A stretch of 64,000 bases of DNA from an uncultured Halomonas sp. (GCF_947501415.1 NZ_CANMVL010000004.1:62001-126000), one strand, 5' to 3'; shown: positions 51,758 to 62,486, counted from the stretch's first letter. Notes: generated from the sequence alone by a model not told the origin. Translations and numbers: made by a program.

Positions 51758-51792
51758 GTCCGCTCTCGGTGTTGATATCCACACCCTGAAAG

Positions 51793-51826
51793 CATCGGCC
51801 CCGGCGGGAAACCGCCGGGGCCGATG
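51793..51826. terminator. Bidirectional terminator between binding-protein and livM genes
   Basis: 15-bp perfect stem (51793-51807 with 51812-51826), GAAA loop, followed on the plus strand by TGTTTGTATTGCTT. Acts between the convergent binding-protein and livM genes. Confidence 0.85.
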
Positions 51827-51854
51827 TGTTTGTATTGCTTACAGCTTATGGCCA

Positions 51855-53165
51855 TCAGCCATGATGCTTGACCTTCTCGGGCAGCAGCCCCTTGGGGGCG
51901 AAGCGCAGCACCAGGGAGATCAGCAGGCCGATCACGAACACCCGGGCCTGCAGGGCGCGGCTGTCGAGGTTGGTGGTGGCCTCCCAGCCGAAGCTGCCCT
52001 CGCCCAGGGTGACCGCCAGATCCAGCACCGCCAGCGCCAGGGGCTCCGACATCACCCAGATGATATAGACCGCGAAGGCGCCGAAGATGGTGCCGAGGTT
52101 GTTGCCCGGACCGCCGAGGATCACCATCACCAGCACCAGGAAGGTGTGGTTGAGGGGCAGGTAGCCCTGAGGGTCGAAGAGACCGTTGAAACTGCCCAGC
52201 GCGGCGCCACCGACCCCCATCAGGATGCAGCCCAGCACGAAGATCTCCAGGCGGCGGTGGTTGATATCCTTGCCCATGGCCGCGGCGGAGATCTCGTTGT
52301 CGCGAATGGCGCGGATCATGCGTCCCCAGGGGGCGTGATAGGCGCGGGTGAGCAGATAGAAGATCGCCACGATCATCACCGCGGTCACCGAGAAATAGAG
52401 TGCCCGTGCCAGGGTGAAGCCAACCTCGGCGGGACCCGGCACCGGCCAGGGCAGCGGTGAGACGGTGGCGGTGCCACGGGTCAGCCAGTCGGCATTCTTG
52501 AGCACCGCCTTGATGATCTCGGCGATGCCCAGGGTGGCGATGGCCAGGTAGTCGCTGCGTAGCCCCAGGCAGACCTTGCCGATGAAGTAGCCCACCACTC
52601 CGGCTACCACACCGCCGACGATCCAGCCCAGCCAGGGGGGCAGACCCAGGCCGCCGATATAGTCGTACTGCGACTCGATCTGCTCGGTGACCACGCCGAG
52701 GCGGGCCGAGACCAGCATGTAAAAGAGGAGCGCCAGGACCACCGCCAGAGCGGTGCGCAGGCGCTTGGGGACGCCCAGGTGATGCAGGCGACTGGCGCCG
52801 ACCACCACCAGCAGGCCTCCCAGGGCCATCAGGGCCACCATGCCCAGCTCGCCGGCGAGGGGGCTTGCCCAGAACTCGCCATTGACCGGCATGCTGAAGG
52901 CCATGGCGCAGTAGCCGCCGAGCGCCACGAAACCCATCACGCCGGCATTGAACTGGCCGGCGTAGCCCCACTGAATGGTCAGGCCCAGGGCCAGGATGGC
53001 GTAACAGGCGGCCTCCACCAGCATGCGGGTGCTGTAGGCGGCGCCCATGGTGGTAAACACCCCGAGGATGGCGGCCATCAGGATGGCGAACAGCACCACC
53101 TCGCGCAGGGGGAAGCGCGATGGTGCGGCGACCAGGTCCTCTCGATGCGTTTGTTGTGTGCTCAT
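51855..53165 (-). CDS. livM: Branched-chain amino acid-type ABC permease, LivM
   Basis: A 436-aa membrane protein with about ten helices, with LTIQWGYAGQFNAGVMGFVALGGYCAMAF, GLRSDYLAIATLGIAEIIKA and the EAA-like region FVLGCILMGVGGAALGSFNGLFDPQGYLPLNHTFLVLVMVILGGPGNNLGTIFGA. The ATG at 53165 overlaps the LivH stop by 4 bases (ATGA). Somewhat longer than E. coli LivM because of extra N-terminal sequence and an insert near residues 110-180. Confidence 0.92.
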   Translation of the reverse strand: MSTQQTHREDLVAAPSRFPLREVVLFAILMAAILGVFTTMGAAYSTRMLVEAACYAILALGLTIQWGYAGQFNAGVMGFVALGGYCAMAFSMPVNGEFWASPLAGELGMVALMALGGLLVVVGASRLHHLGVPKRLRTALAVVLALLFYMLVSARLGVVTEQIESQYDYIGGLGLPPWLGWIVGGVVAGVVGYFIGKVCLGLRSDYLAIATLGIAEIIKAVLKNADWLTRGTATVSPLPWPVPGPAEVGFTLARALYFSVTAVMIVAIFYLLTRAYHAPWGRMIRAIRDNEISAAAMGKDINHRRLEIFVLGCILMGVGGAALGSFNGLFDPQGYLPLNHTFLVLVMVILGGPGNNLGTIFGAFAVYIIWVMSEPLALAVLDLAVTLGEGSFGWEATTNLDSRALQARVFVIGLLISLVLRFAPKGLLPEKVKHHG

Positions 53166-54166
53166 ATCACCTTACCCTTGAAGATGCCGGTGGGGCGCCA
53201 CACCAGGATGGCGACGAGGATGAAGAAGGGCACCACGATCTTGTACTCGGAGCCGACAAAGGCCAGGTTGCCGGCGGCGGAGAGCCACTCCGGCAGGCTG
53301 TCGCGGAAGGGCCGCAGCAGCACGCCCCAGTTGAAGACCGCCAGGGTCTCGGCGAAGCCCACCAGGAAGCCACCGGCGATGGCACCGTAGGGGTGGCCGA
53401 CGCCACCGACGATGGCCGCTGCGAAGATCGGCAGCAGCAGGAAGAAGCTGAGGTCCGGCTTGAAGGTGACGTCCAGCGACAGCAGGGTGCCGGCGATGGC
53501 CGCCAGTCCCCCGACGATCACCCAGGTCACCGCCACGATCAGGTTGGTGTTGATGCCCGAGGCCCGTGCCAGGTCGGGGTTGTCGGACATCGCCCGCATC
53601 GCCTTGCCCAGCCGCGAGCGCGACAGGAAAAGATGCAGGCCCACCACGCAGAGCACGGTCAGCACGAACAGGATGAGCTGTGGCTCGGTGACCACGATCG
53701 GCGCTCGGGCGCCCTCGAAGGGCAGCGCGAGGCGAAAGATCTCCTTGCGGTCGTCGACATAGAGGCTCTCGCCGCTGGTGCCGGCGAAAACCCGGATCAG
53801 CCCCTGCAGCATCAGGGTCACCCCCAGCGAGGCGATCACCATGACGATGGGCTTCACGCCGTGGGCCCGCAGCGGCTTGTAGAACACCCGGTCGATGCCT
53901 ACCGCCAGGCCGGCGGTCAGCAGCATGGCCAGCGGCAGCATCACCACGGCGGTGGGTAGTCCGACGGCGGCACCGGCCTGGGGGAAGGCCATGGTCAGCA
54001 GCAGGACCATGAAGGCGCCGAAGGTCATCATGTCGGCGTGGGCGAAGTGGGCGAAGCGCATGATGCTGAAGACCAGCGTTACCCCCACCGCACCGATGGC
54101 GTAAATCGAGCCGGTCACACTGCCGGCGACGATCACGTTGTTGATAAAGAAGACGAGTTCATTCAC
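53162..54166 (-). CDS. livH: Branched-chain amino acid-type ABC permease, LivH
   Basis: A 334-aa permease. Starts with VNELVFFINNVIVAGSVTGSIYAIGAVGVTLVFSIMRFAHFAHADMMTFGAF, a strong LivH N-terminus, at a GTG (54166) with AAGGAG 10 bases upstream. Conserved loop RAMSDNPDLARASGINTNLIVAVTWVIVGGLAAIAGTLL follows near residue 200. About eight or nine helices. Confidence 0.92.
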   Translation of the reverse strand: MNELVFFINNVIVAGSVTGSIYAIGAVGVTLVFSIMRFAHFAHADMMTFGAFMVLLLTMAFPQAGAAVGLPTAVVMLPLAMLLTAGLAVGIDRVFYKPLRAHGVKPIVMVIASLGVTLMLQGLIRVFAGTSGESLYVDDRKEIFRLALPFEGARAPIVVTEPQLILFVLTVLCVVGLHLFLSRSRLGKAMRAMSDNPDLARASGINTNLIVAVTWVIVGGLAAIAGTLLSLDVTFKPDLSFFLLLPIFAAAIVGGVGHPYGAIAGGFLVGFAETLAVFNWGVLLRPFRDSLPEWLSAAGNLAFVGSEYKIVVPFFILVAILVWRPTGIFKGKVI

Positions 54167-54197
54167 GAGGCTGATTCTCCTTTTCCTCCCGGGCCGT

Positions 54198-54902
54198 TCA
54201 GCCGCCCAGGAAGCTCCTTGCCACTTCCGGGTCCGCCAGCAGGGCGGCACCGGTATCGGTGAAGCGGTTCTGGCCGGCGGCCAGCACGAAGCCCTTGTCG
54301 GCGATGGCCAGGGCCTGCTTGGCGTTCTGCTCCACCATCAGGATGCCGACACCGGCGGCATTGACCTGCTTCACCTGGGCGAAGATCTCGTTCATGTAAA
54401 GCGGCGAGAGGCCGGCGGTGGGCTCGTCGAGCAGCAACACGCTGGGCTCGGCCATCAGCGCACGGCCCATGGCAACCATCTGCCGCTGGCCGCCGGAGAG
54501 CTCGCCGGCCGGCTGGTGTCGCTTGTCATGGAGAGGCGGAAAGAAGTCGTAGATCTGCTTGAGCATGCGCTTGACGTTGCCCGGCTTGAGGAAGGCCCCC
54601 ATCTGCAGGTTCTCCTTCACCGTCAGGCTCGGAAACACATTGTGCTCCTGGGGCACGAAGCCCATGCCCTGCTGCACCAGGCGATGGGGCGGCAGGTTGT
54701 GGATGGGCTCGCCGCGCAGCAGGATCTCGCCCTGGGTGACGACGAGCTGGCCGAAGATGGCCTTGAGCATGGTGGACTTGCCGGCGCCGTTGGGGCCGAC
54801 GATGACGCCGATCTCGTCGGCCTCGAGGGTCATGTTCACCCCGTTGAGGATGTTCATGCCGCCGTAGCCGCCATAGACGTCACGCGCTTCAAGTAGTGGC
54901 AT
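54198..54902 (-). CDS. livF: Branched-chain amino acid-type ABC ATPase, LivF
   Basis: A 234-aa ATPase: Walker A GPNGAGKST, FVPQEHNVFPSLTVKENLQMGAF (LivF Q-loop), signature LSGGQRQMVAMGRALM, Walker B VLLLDEPTAGLSP, and LMVEQNAKQAL. Its start overlaps the LivG gene by 14 bases, so the two are translated together. 31 bases before LivH. Confidence 0.93.
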   Translation of the reverse strand: MPLLEARDVYGGYGGMNILNGVNMTLEADEIGVIVGPNGAGKSTMLKAIFGQLVVTQGEILLRGEPIHNLPPHRLVQQGMGFVPQEHNVFPSLTVKENLQMGAFLKPGNVKRMLKQIYDFFPPLHDKRHQPAGELSGGQRQMVAMGRALMAEPSVLLLDEPTAGLSPLYMNEIFAQVKQVNAAGVGILMVEQNAKQALAIADKGFVLAAGQNRFTDTGAALLADPEVARSFLGG

Positions 54903-55668
54903 CTTGGGACGCTCCGAAGTAGGCCTCGATGACCTCGGGATTGTTCTGGATCTCCTCGATGGAGCCCTCGACCATCACGCTGCCCTGGGCGAGCACGATC
55001 ACCGGGTCACAGAGCCGGGCGATCATGTCCATATCGTGCTCGATGACCAGGAAGGTGTAGCCCATCTCGCGGTTGAGCCGCTCGATGTTCTCGACCAGGT
55101 CACCGAGCAGGGTGCGGTTGACCCCGGCGGCGATCTCGTCGAGCAGCACCACCTGGGCATCGGTCATCATGGTGCGGCCAAGCTCGATCAGCTTCTTCTG
55201 CCCTCCGGAGAGGTTGCCGGCAAGCTCGTTGCGCACGTGATGCAGGCCGATGAAGTCGATCACCTCCAGTGCGCGGCGGCGCACCTCGGCCTCCTGGGAG
55301 CGCACCAGACCGGGCTTGAGCCAGGTATTGAACAGGCTCTCGCCTGCCTGGGCCGGTGGCACCATCATCAGGTTCTCCAGGGCGGTCATCTGGGAGAACT
55401 CGTGGGCGATCTGGAAGGTGCGCAGCAGCCCCTTGTGGAACAGCTCGTTGGCCGGGCGGTTGGTGATCTCCTCGCCATTCAGGAGCACCTTGCCGCTGTC
55501 CAGCGGCAGGGCCCCGGCGATGATATTGAACAGGGTCGACTTGCCGGCGCCATTGGGGCCGATCAGGCCGGTGATCGAGCCCGCTTCTACCGAGAGCGAG
55601 CAGTCGTTGATCACCTTGAGGCCGCCGAAGGCCTTGTTGACGTGTTGCACGTCGATCATGGGTACCAT
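54889..55668 (-). CDS. livG: Branched-chain amino acid-type ABC ATPase, LivG
   Basis: A 259-aa ATPase: FGGLKVINDCSLSVEAGSITGLIGPNGAGKSTLFNII, RTFQIAHEFSQMTALENLMM, signature LSGGQKKLIELGRTMM, Walker B VVLLDEIAAGVNRTL and LVIEHDMDMIARLCD. First gene of the livG-F-H-M transcript. Its leader contains the 13-bp tandem repeat at 55685-55736. ATG at 55668, alternate at 55659. Confidence 0.93.
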   Translation of the reverse strand: MVPMIDVQHVNKAFGGLKVINDCSLSVEAGSITGLIGPNGAGKSTLFNIIAGALPLDSGKVLLNGEEITNRPANELFHKGLLRTFQIAHEFSQMTALENLMMVPPAQAGESLFNTWLKPGLVRSQEAEVRRRALEVIDFIGLHHVRNELAGNLSGGQKKLIELGRTMMTDAQVVLLDEIAAGVNRTLLGDLVENIERLNREMGYTFLVIEHDMDMIARLCDPVIVLAQGSVMVEGSIEEIQNNPEVIEAYFGASQDATT

Positions 55669-55684
55669 GCGTTATGTCTCGTGG

Positions 55685-55736
55685 TTGTTTTATCTGCTTG
55701 TTTTATCTGTTTGCTTTGTTTGCTTGTTTTATCTGC
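55685..55736. repeat. 13-bp tandem repeat (4 copies) in the livG leader
   Basis: Units at 55685-55697, 55698-55710, 55711-55723 and 55724-55736 of type TTGTTTTATCTGC. In the liv transcript this is an A-rich, G-poor leader lying 17 bases upstream of the livG start. Confidence 0.85.
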
Positions 55737-55824
55737 CTGTTGCATCCAGAGGCATCTCTGCTGGCGATGCCTTGCCAGGTCGCTTCGCTGCCCCCGATGA
55801 GTGCCTCGATGAGCGGCACGGGAA

Positions 55825-57270
55825 TCAATGCTTAGGGTCATCCTCCATCAGGAAGATGCGGCTGGCGGCGAAGGCGCCGACGATCACTACCGCGCCGATG
55901 GTCGGGATCAGGTAGCCCCCGACCTGGGGGATGGCGTGCAGGAAGACGAAGGCAACCGCCGCCGGGGCGATGAAGCGCACCAGAAAGCGCCAGGTGATGA
56001 ACCAGGCCCCGTTGGTGCCCATCTCCTTCACCACCTCGGAGTGGGTCAGGGCCCAGCCGGCGAACAGGGCGATCAGCATGCCGCCCAGTGGCATGAAGAT
56101 GTTGCTGAGCAGTTCGAAGAGGTCGAAGGGGCTGTAACCGAGCAGGTCGTGGAAGGGGCTCTCCTCGGCCCAGAGGTTGAAACTGATCACGGTGAGCAGG
56201 CCAAGTGCCCAGGTGGTCACTACCATGACAAACACCGCCTGGGGGCGGGTGAGGTCGAAACGCTCGACCAGATAGGCGGCCACCGGCTCGATCAGCGAGA
56301 TGGAGGAACTGAGCGCCGCCCCCAGCACCAGAACGAAGAAGACGCCACCGATCAGTGCACCGGCGGGCATCTCGGCGAAGGCCAGCGGCAGGGTGATGAA
56401 CATCAGGCCCGGGCCCTGGCCGGCATCGAGCTCGGCCCCGAAGACCAGCGAGAAGATCGCCAGGCCGGCGACCACGGCCACGGCGGTATCGACGACGGCA
56501 ACGATGATCGCGGTGCGGGTCAGCGACACCTCGCCGGACATATAGGCGCCGTAGGCCATGATGGCGCCCATGCCGAGGCTCAGGGTGAAGAACGACTGGC
56601 CCATGGCCTCCAGCCAGCCCTCCAGGCTGAGATCGGCGAGGTTGAAGGTGAACAGAAAGTCGGCCGCGGCGGGGAAGTCGCCGTGGGTCACGCCGTAGGC
56701 GAGCACTACCAGCAGGATCACGAAGAGGGCCGGCATGATCACTCGCAAGCCGCGCTCGATGCCCTGGTGGACGCCGAGGCCGACGATCAGCCCCGAAGCG
56801 GCGATGAACAGGGTGTGATAGAGCGTGAGCAGCGCGGGGGAGGCGAGTAGGGCATCGAAGCCGGTGGCGATACTCTCGCTATCGGCCCCGACCAGGGAGC
56901 CGGTCAGCATCTGCCAGGTGTAGTGGATGGCCCAGCCGGCGATCACCGAATAGAAGCTGAGAATCAGGAAGGCCGAGATGCCGCCCAGCCAGCCGATGGT
57001 TTCCCAGCCCCGTGAGGTGCTGTGGGTGCGGGTGAGAAAGCGCATGCCCATGATGGGGCTGCGCCGGCTGTTGCGACCGAGCATGGTCTCGGCGATCAGG
57101 ATCGGGATGCCCACGGCGAAGATGGAGAGGGCGTAGACCAGGAAGAAGGCCCCACCGCCGTTCTCGCCGGCCAGGTAGGGGAAGCGCCACAGGTTGCCGA
57201 GGCCGACCGCCGAGCCGATCGCTGCCAGCAGGAAGGTACCCTTGTGAGTCCAGACGTTATGCGTGCTCAT
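55825..57270 (-). CDS. Sodium:neurotransmitter symporter-family (NSS) transporter
   Basis: A 481-aa sodium-dependent transporter with about 11-12 helices: HKGTFLLAAIGSAVGLGNLWRFPYLAGENGGGAFFLVYALSIFAVGIPILIAE is the classical NSS first two helices (sodium and substrate sites). FTLSLGMGAIMAYGAYMSGE is TM6. Substrate unknown, an amino acid or related osmolyte is likely. The ATG at 57270 has GGAG 6 bases upstream. Separated from livG by about 150 bases. Confidence 0.92.
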   Translation of the reverse strand: MSTHNVWTHKGTFLLAAIGSAVGLGNLWRFPYLAGENGGGAFFLVYALSIFAVGIPILIAETMLGRNSRRSPIMGMRFLTRTHSTSRGWETIGWLGGISAFLILSFYSVIAGWAIHYTWQMLTGSLVGADSESIATGFDALLASPALLTLYHTLFIAASGLIVGLGVHQGIERGLRVIMPALFVILLVVLAYGVTHGDFPAAADFLFTFNLADLSLEGWLEAMGQSFFTLSLGMGAIMAYGAYMSGEVSLTRTAIIVAVVDTAVAVVAGLAIFSLVFGAELDAGQGPGLMFITLPLAFAEMPAGALIGGVFFVLVLGAALSSSISLIEPVAAYLVERFDLTRPQAVFVMVVTTWALGLLTVISFNLWAEESPFHDLLGYSPFDLFELLSNIFMPLGGMLIALFAGWALTHSEVVKEMGTNGAWFITWRFLVRFIAPAAVAFVFLHAIPQVGGYLIPTIGAVVIVGAFAASRIFLMEDDPKH

Positions 57271-57391
57271 CGTGGCTCCGAGGCTAAGTCCGTGGGCCGG
57301 TGGCCGTTTCGCCACTGTGCGCCAAAACCCGGTCGGTAACCAGTGCGCTCCGTTTACGTCGCGTTAACGTTCTGGAAGATAAGGCTATCGA

Positions 57392-57715
57392 CTAGCCATC
57401 CTGGTCTCTGTCGTCGGGGTCACCCAGGGTCGGCTCCAGGGCGCGGCAGGCGTCGGGGAGGCGCACGGTATCGCCCAGGGCAAGCTTGCCGTGAGACTTG
57501 AGACGGCGGCCGTTGTCCACGGCGATGATCGCCGCCACATCGCCGATGCTGGTGCCATCCACATAGGCCTCGACCTTCACACGCACCACGGCGCCTTCGT
57601 GGCGCGCCGAGAGGATATCGCCGGGCCCAGGCTCGGAGTGGCCGCTGTTGTCCTGCTGGAAGTGGCGCATCACGCTGTCGGCGCCGGGGTCGTCCCACTC
57701 CACGTGCTTGTGCAT
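57392..57715 (-). CDS. Small conserved-looking hypothetical acidic protein
   Basis: A 107-aa protein I do not recognise. N-terminal MHKHVEWDDPGADSVMRHFQQDN is followed by a compact beta-rich stretch (EPGPGDILSARHEGAVVRVKVEAYVDGTSIGDVAAIIAVDNGRRLKSHGKLALGDTVRLPD) resembling a small S1- or TOBE-like beta barrel, and an Asp-rich tail. AGGAG at 8 bases makes the ATG at 57715 convincing. Its direction is the same as typA and NSS genes but it stands alone. Confidence 0.6.
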   Translation of the reverse strand: MHKHVEWDDPGADSVMRHFQQDNSGHSEPGPGDILSARHEGAVVRVKVEAYVDGTSIGDVAAIIAVDNGRRLKSHGKLALGDTVRLPDACRALEPTLGDPDDRDQDG

Positions 57716-57884
57716 GCTGGTTCTCCTGCGCGAATGGCTGTCGGTGCGGCAAGCCGCGCCCGTCATGGGTGACTCCAGCATAGAAGGTTGCGGCAGTTCA
57801 GGGAAAGGCATGGCCGACCAAAGCTATCGCAGTTACCGGGGTGAAAGGCGCCGAGGACAGGTCGGAGAGGGGGCCGAGGACCAT

Positions 57885-57910
57885 GAAAAAGCCCGCCGGG
57901 TGGCGGGCTT
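57885..57910 (-). terminator. Intrinsic terminator of typA
   Basis: Nine-bp stem (57889-57897 with 57902-57910), loop GGGT, followed on the minus strand by TTTTTC (57885-57890). It starts 22 bases after the typA stop. A clear Rho-independent terminator. Confidence 0.92.
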
Positions 57911-57931
57911 GGCAGAGCGATACGGCAGCGT

Positions 57932-59782
<1,851 letters not shown>

Positions 59783-59939
59783 AAGGTGTGACTCGCTAAT
59801 ATGTACGCACCTATGTACACGTTCTGGTAAGTACCCTAGGCGCGGGGCAGGGATGTGGGACGCGTATTGTACAGATTAGCGGTGCGCAGGAGTAGCAAGT
59901 TTGCCGATGTGGGCTGTGTATCCTGGTACTGGTGAGGGA

Positions 59940-60491
59940 TCAGCCTGCCTGGCGGTCCGTGGTGATGCGCTCCAGGCGAGCCCCGCAGTGGCGCAGGCGT
60001 TCCACCAGATCGTCGAGGGCACCCTGGTCGAGCAGCGGATCACAGCCGCCGAGGCGCTCGTACCATTGACGGGCCATGCAGATGCCGACGATGGGGGTCG
60101 GTTTCTGGCGCCTCAGCAGTCGGGCGAACAGGCCGGGTGGCTCGCCGGACAGCGTCACGGCGTCAACCTCGCCGGCATCGATGCGCTGCACCAGCTGCAG
60201 CAGGGCACGGGTCGAGGCGATACAGCCAAGGATGGGGAACACCAGCACCGAGCCGCTGGTATCAGCGATGGTGGCATTGAGCCGTTCGCCCAGCGGGAGG
60301 CCGGACATGCGCACATGGCGTGCCTTGTAGCGGCTGGCGATACGGGTGACCCGGGTGTCCTGGGTATCGTCGATCACGATCAGCTCGACGCCCTGGTCGG
60401 TGGTGAGTGGTGCCACTAATGACAGTTCTCTGGGTAGCCTTGCACCGGCATTGCGTGCATCGATGAGTAGGGTGCCGGATGGTAAGGCCAT
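59940..60491 (-). CDS. GT2-like (glycosyltransferase fold) protein, possibly inactive
   Basis: A 183-aa protein with an alpha/beta pattern that resembles short family-2 glycosyltransferases (LLIDARNAGARLPRELSLV, GVELIVIDDTQDTRVTRIASRY, LGERLNATIADTSGSVLVFPILGC). A diphosphate-binding DxD motif is not evident (VIDDTQD is the only candidate), so activity is doubtful. ATG at 60491 has GGAG 8 bases upstream. Between typA and the glnA promoter, divergent from glnA. Confidence 0.6.
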   Translation of the reverse strand: MALPSGTLLIDARNAGARLPRELSLVAPLTTDQGVELIVIDDTQDTRVTRIASRYKARHVRMSGLPLGERLNATIADTSGSVLVFPILGCIASTRALLQLVQRIDAGEVDAVTLSGEPPGLFARLLRRQKPTPIVGICMARQWYERLGGCDPLLDQGALDDLVERLRHCGARLERITTDRQAG

Positions 60492-60636
60492 GAGGAACTC
60501 CGAGGCCAGAAGAAAAGGCTCTGGACGACGGCCTGGAGTCGCGGCCGACGGGTGGGTTGTAATAAAGTGTAGCCTGAAGTTAATTAACGTATCAAATGTT
60601 ATTGATGCTATTTGGTGGTGCGTAAAGCTCCATTTG

Positions 60637-60653
60637 CGCACCATTTTGGTGCA
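60637..60653. promoter_or_regulatory. NtrC (NR-I) binding site
   Basis: CGCACCATTTTGGTGCA: half-sites GCACC and GGTGC with a five-base A/T spacer, matching the NtrC consensus TGCACC-N5-GGTGCA at 16 of 17 positions. About 140 bases upstream of the predicted transcription start, a normal enhancer distance. Confidence 0.88.
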
Positions 60654-60770
60654 CAAGCTGTCGAGCCTCTCCTTCGCGGCGCCTGTCTGCCCCTGTTGAT
60701 CATTGGGGAAACTCGGAAATAGGTCCCTGTATTCAATAGATTGAGAATATTTTTACTGCATGGTGCAGGG

Positions 60771-60787
60771 TTGGCACGCTGCCTGCA
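60771..60787 (+). promoter_or_regulatory. Sigma-54 promoter of glnA
   Basis: TTGGCACGCTGCCTGCA: GG at 60773-60774 and GC at 60785-60786 with exactly ten bases between, as sigma-54 needs. Transcription would start near 60797. A TGGTGCA at 60761-60767 just upstream may be part of a second, weaker NtrC site. Confidence 0.85.
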
Positions 60788-60944
60788 TTGTTATAATTAT
60801 AAGTGATCACAGGTGATCATCAGCCAGTATTGCGGGGCCGTCGTGGGCAGTGAGCCTGCGGCGTGCTACAACAACTTGCCGGGGCTACTGCATTTCGCTG
60901 CCTGCCCCCCTCAATTATCGAGCCATGCTCAACCGGAGGACACC

Positions 60945-62351
60945 ATGTCTACCAAGACGCTCGCCCTGATCGAAGAACATGACGTCAAGTGGGTCGACCT
61001 GCGCTTCACCGATACCATCGGCAAGGAGCAGCACGTCACCATTCCGGCGCGTGACGTCGATGAGGAGTTCTTCGAGAACGGCCAGATGTTCGATGGCTCT
61101 TCCATGTCTGGCTGGAAGGGGATCAATGAGTCCGACATGATCCTGCGGCCGGAGGATGGCACCGCCTTCCTGGACCCCTTCACCGAAGACTCGACCCTGG
61201 TGCTGCGCTGCGATGTCATCGAGCCGGCCACCATGCAGGGCTATGACCGCGACCCGCGCTCCATCGCCAAGCGCGCCGAGGCCTACCTGCAGTCCACCGG
61301 CATGGGCGACACCGCCTTCTTCGGTCCGGAGCCCGAGTTCTTCATCTTCGATGAGGTGCACTGGAAGGCCGACCCCGAAGGTGCGATGTACAAGATCACC
61401 TCCGAGGAGGGGGCCTGGGCCACCGATCGTCATGTCGAGGGGGGCAACCTGGCCCACCGGCCGCGGGTCAAGGGTGGCTACTTCCCGGTGCCGCCGGTGG
61501 ACAGCTTCCACGATATTCGCGGTGCCATGTGTAACACCCTGGAGGCGATCGGTCAGAGCGTCGAGGTGCACCACCACGAGGTGGCCAACGCCGGCCAGAA
61601 CGAGATCGGGGTCAAGTTCAACACCCTGGTCAAGAAGGCCGACGAGGTCCAGGAGATGAAGTACGTGATCCACAACGTGGCTCACGCCTACGGCAAGACC
61701 GCTACCTTCATGCCCAAGCCGGTGGTGGGCGACAATGGCAGCGGCATGCATGTGCACCAGTCCTTCTGGAAGGAGGGGGTCAACCAGTTCGCGGGTGACG
61801 AGTACGCCGGCCTCTCCGAGATGGCGCTCTACTACATCGGCGGCATCATCAAGCATGCGCGTGCCCTGAACGCCTTTACCAACGCCTCCACCAACTCCTA
61901 CAAGCGTCTGGTGCCGGGCTTCGAGGCGCCGGTCATGCTGGCCTACAGTGCCCGCAACCGTTCGGCTTCCATCCGTATTCCCTACACCGCCAGCCCCAAG
62001 GGCAAGCGTGTCGAGCTGCGCTTCCCCGACCCGACCGCCAACCCCTACCTGTGCTTCGCGGCGATGCTGATGGCCGGGATCGACGGTATCAAGAACAAGA
62101 TCCATCCCGGCGATGCCATGGACAAGAACCTCTATGACCTGCCGCCGGAAGAGGGCAAGAAGGTGCCGACCGTGGCCCATAGCCTCGACCAGGCCCTGGA
62201 GGCGCTGGAAAATGACCGCGCCTTCCTGACCGAGGGTGGTGTGTTCACCGACGACATGATCGATGCCTATATCGAGCTCAAGAGGGAGGACGTGGATCGT
62301 CTGCGCATGGCGACCCATCCGATCGAGTTCGACATGTACTACAGCTGTTAA
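60945..62351 (+). CDS. glnA: Glutamine synthetase type I (GSI-beta)
   Basis: A 468-aa enzyme that makes glutamine from glutamate, ammonia and ATP. Motifs are [13 protein letters not shown] (latch), [13 protein letters not shown] (metal-binding Glu), [36 protein letters not shown], and Y397 in KNLYDLPPE as the site for adenylylation by GlnE. GGAGG lies 6 bases before the ATG at 60945. Expression is under NtrC and sigma-54. Length fits class GSI-beta (468-469 aa). Confidence 0.98.
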   Translation: MSTKTLALIEEHDVKWVDLRFTDTIGKEQHVTIPARDVDEEFFENGQMFDGSSMSGWKGINESDMILRPEDGTAFLDPFTEDSTLVLRCDVIEPATMQGYDRDPRSIAKRAEAYLQSTGMGDTAFFGPEPEFFIFDEVHWKADPEGAMYKITSEEGAWATDRHVEGGNLAHRPRVKGGYFPVPPVDSFHDIRGAMCNTLEAIGQSVEVHHHEVANAGQNEIGVKFNTLVKKADEVQEMKYVIHNVAHAYGKTATFMPKPVVGDNGSGMHVHQSFWKEGVNQFAGDEYAGLSEMALYYIGGIIKHARALNAFTNASTNSYKRLVPGFEAPVMLAYSARNRSASIRIPYTASPKGKRVELRFPDPTANPYLCFAAMLMAGIDGIKNKIHPGDAMDKNLYDLPPEEGKKVPTVAHSLDQALEALENDRAFLTEGGVFTDDMIDAYIELKREDVDRLRMATHPIEFDMYYSC

Positions 62352-62384
62352 CGACAGCTGTTAACTACGCACTGCAGCTGTTAA
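62342..62384 (+). repeat. Triplicated CAGCTGTTAA at the 3' end of glnA
   Basis: CAGCTGTTAA occurs at 62342-62351 (covering the end of the coding region and stop), 62355-62364 and 62375-62384. The two extra copies lie in the 3' untranslated region before the terminator hairpins. Each contains the palindrome CAGCTG. Confidence 0.8.
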
Positions 62385-62386
62385 TG

Positions 62387-62402
62387 AGAGCCCACGGGCT
62401 CT
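62387..62402 (+). terminator. First glnA 3' hairpin
   Basis: Short stem AGAGCC/GGCTCT with a CACG loop followed by TATT, 35 bases after the glnA stop. Probably works together with the larger hairpin at 62412. Confidence 0.6.
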
Positions 62403-62411
62403 TATTCGGCC

Positions 62412-62449
62412 AACGCAAGCGGCACGCCTTCGGGCGTGCCGCTTGCGTT
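62412..62449. terminator. Strong bidirectional terminator between glnA and ZIP gene
   Basis: A 17-bp perfect stem (62412-62428 with 62433-62449) closed by a TTCG tetraloop. It ends the glnA transcript and the convergent ZIP transporter transcript. Confidence 0.88.
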
Positions 62450-62486
62450 ATCAAGGGTGCAATGCCGTGGTCTTAATACCGTGGGC

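Larger units (their letters stand above)
60492..60944. other. Promoter region of glnA
   Basis: 450 bases with no gene. It holds the NtrC site at 60637 and the sigma-54 promoter at 60771, and an AT-rich stretch about 60560-60600. The longer in-frame reading of glnA from 60813 has no proper ribosome site and is not used. Confidence 0.8.
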
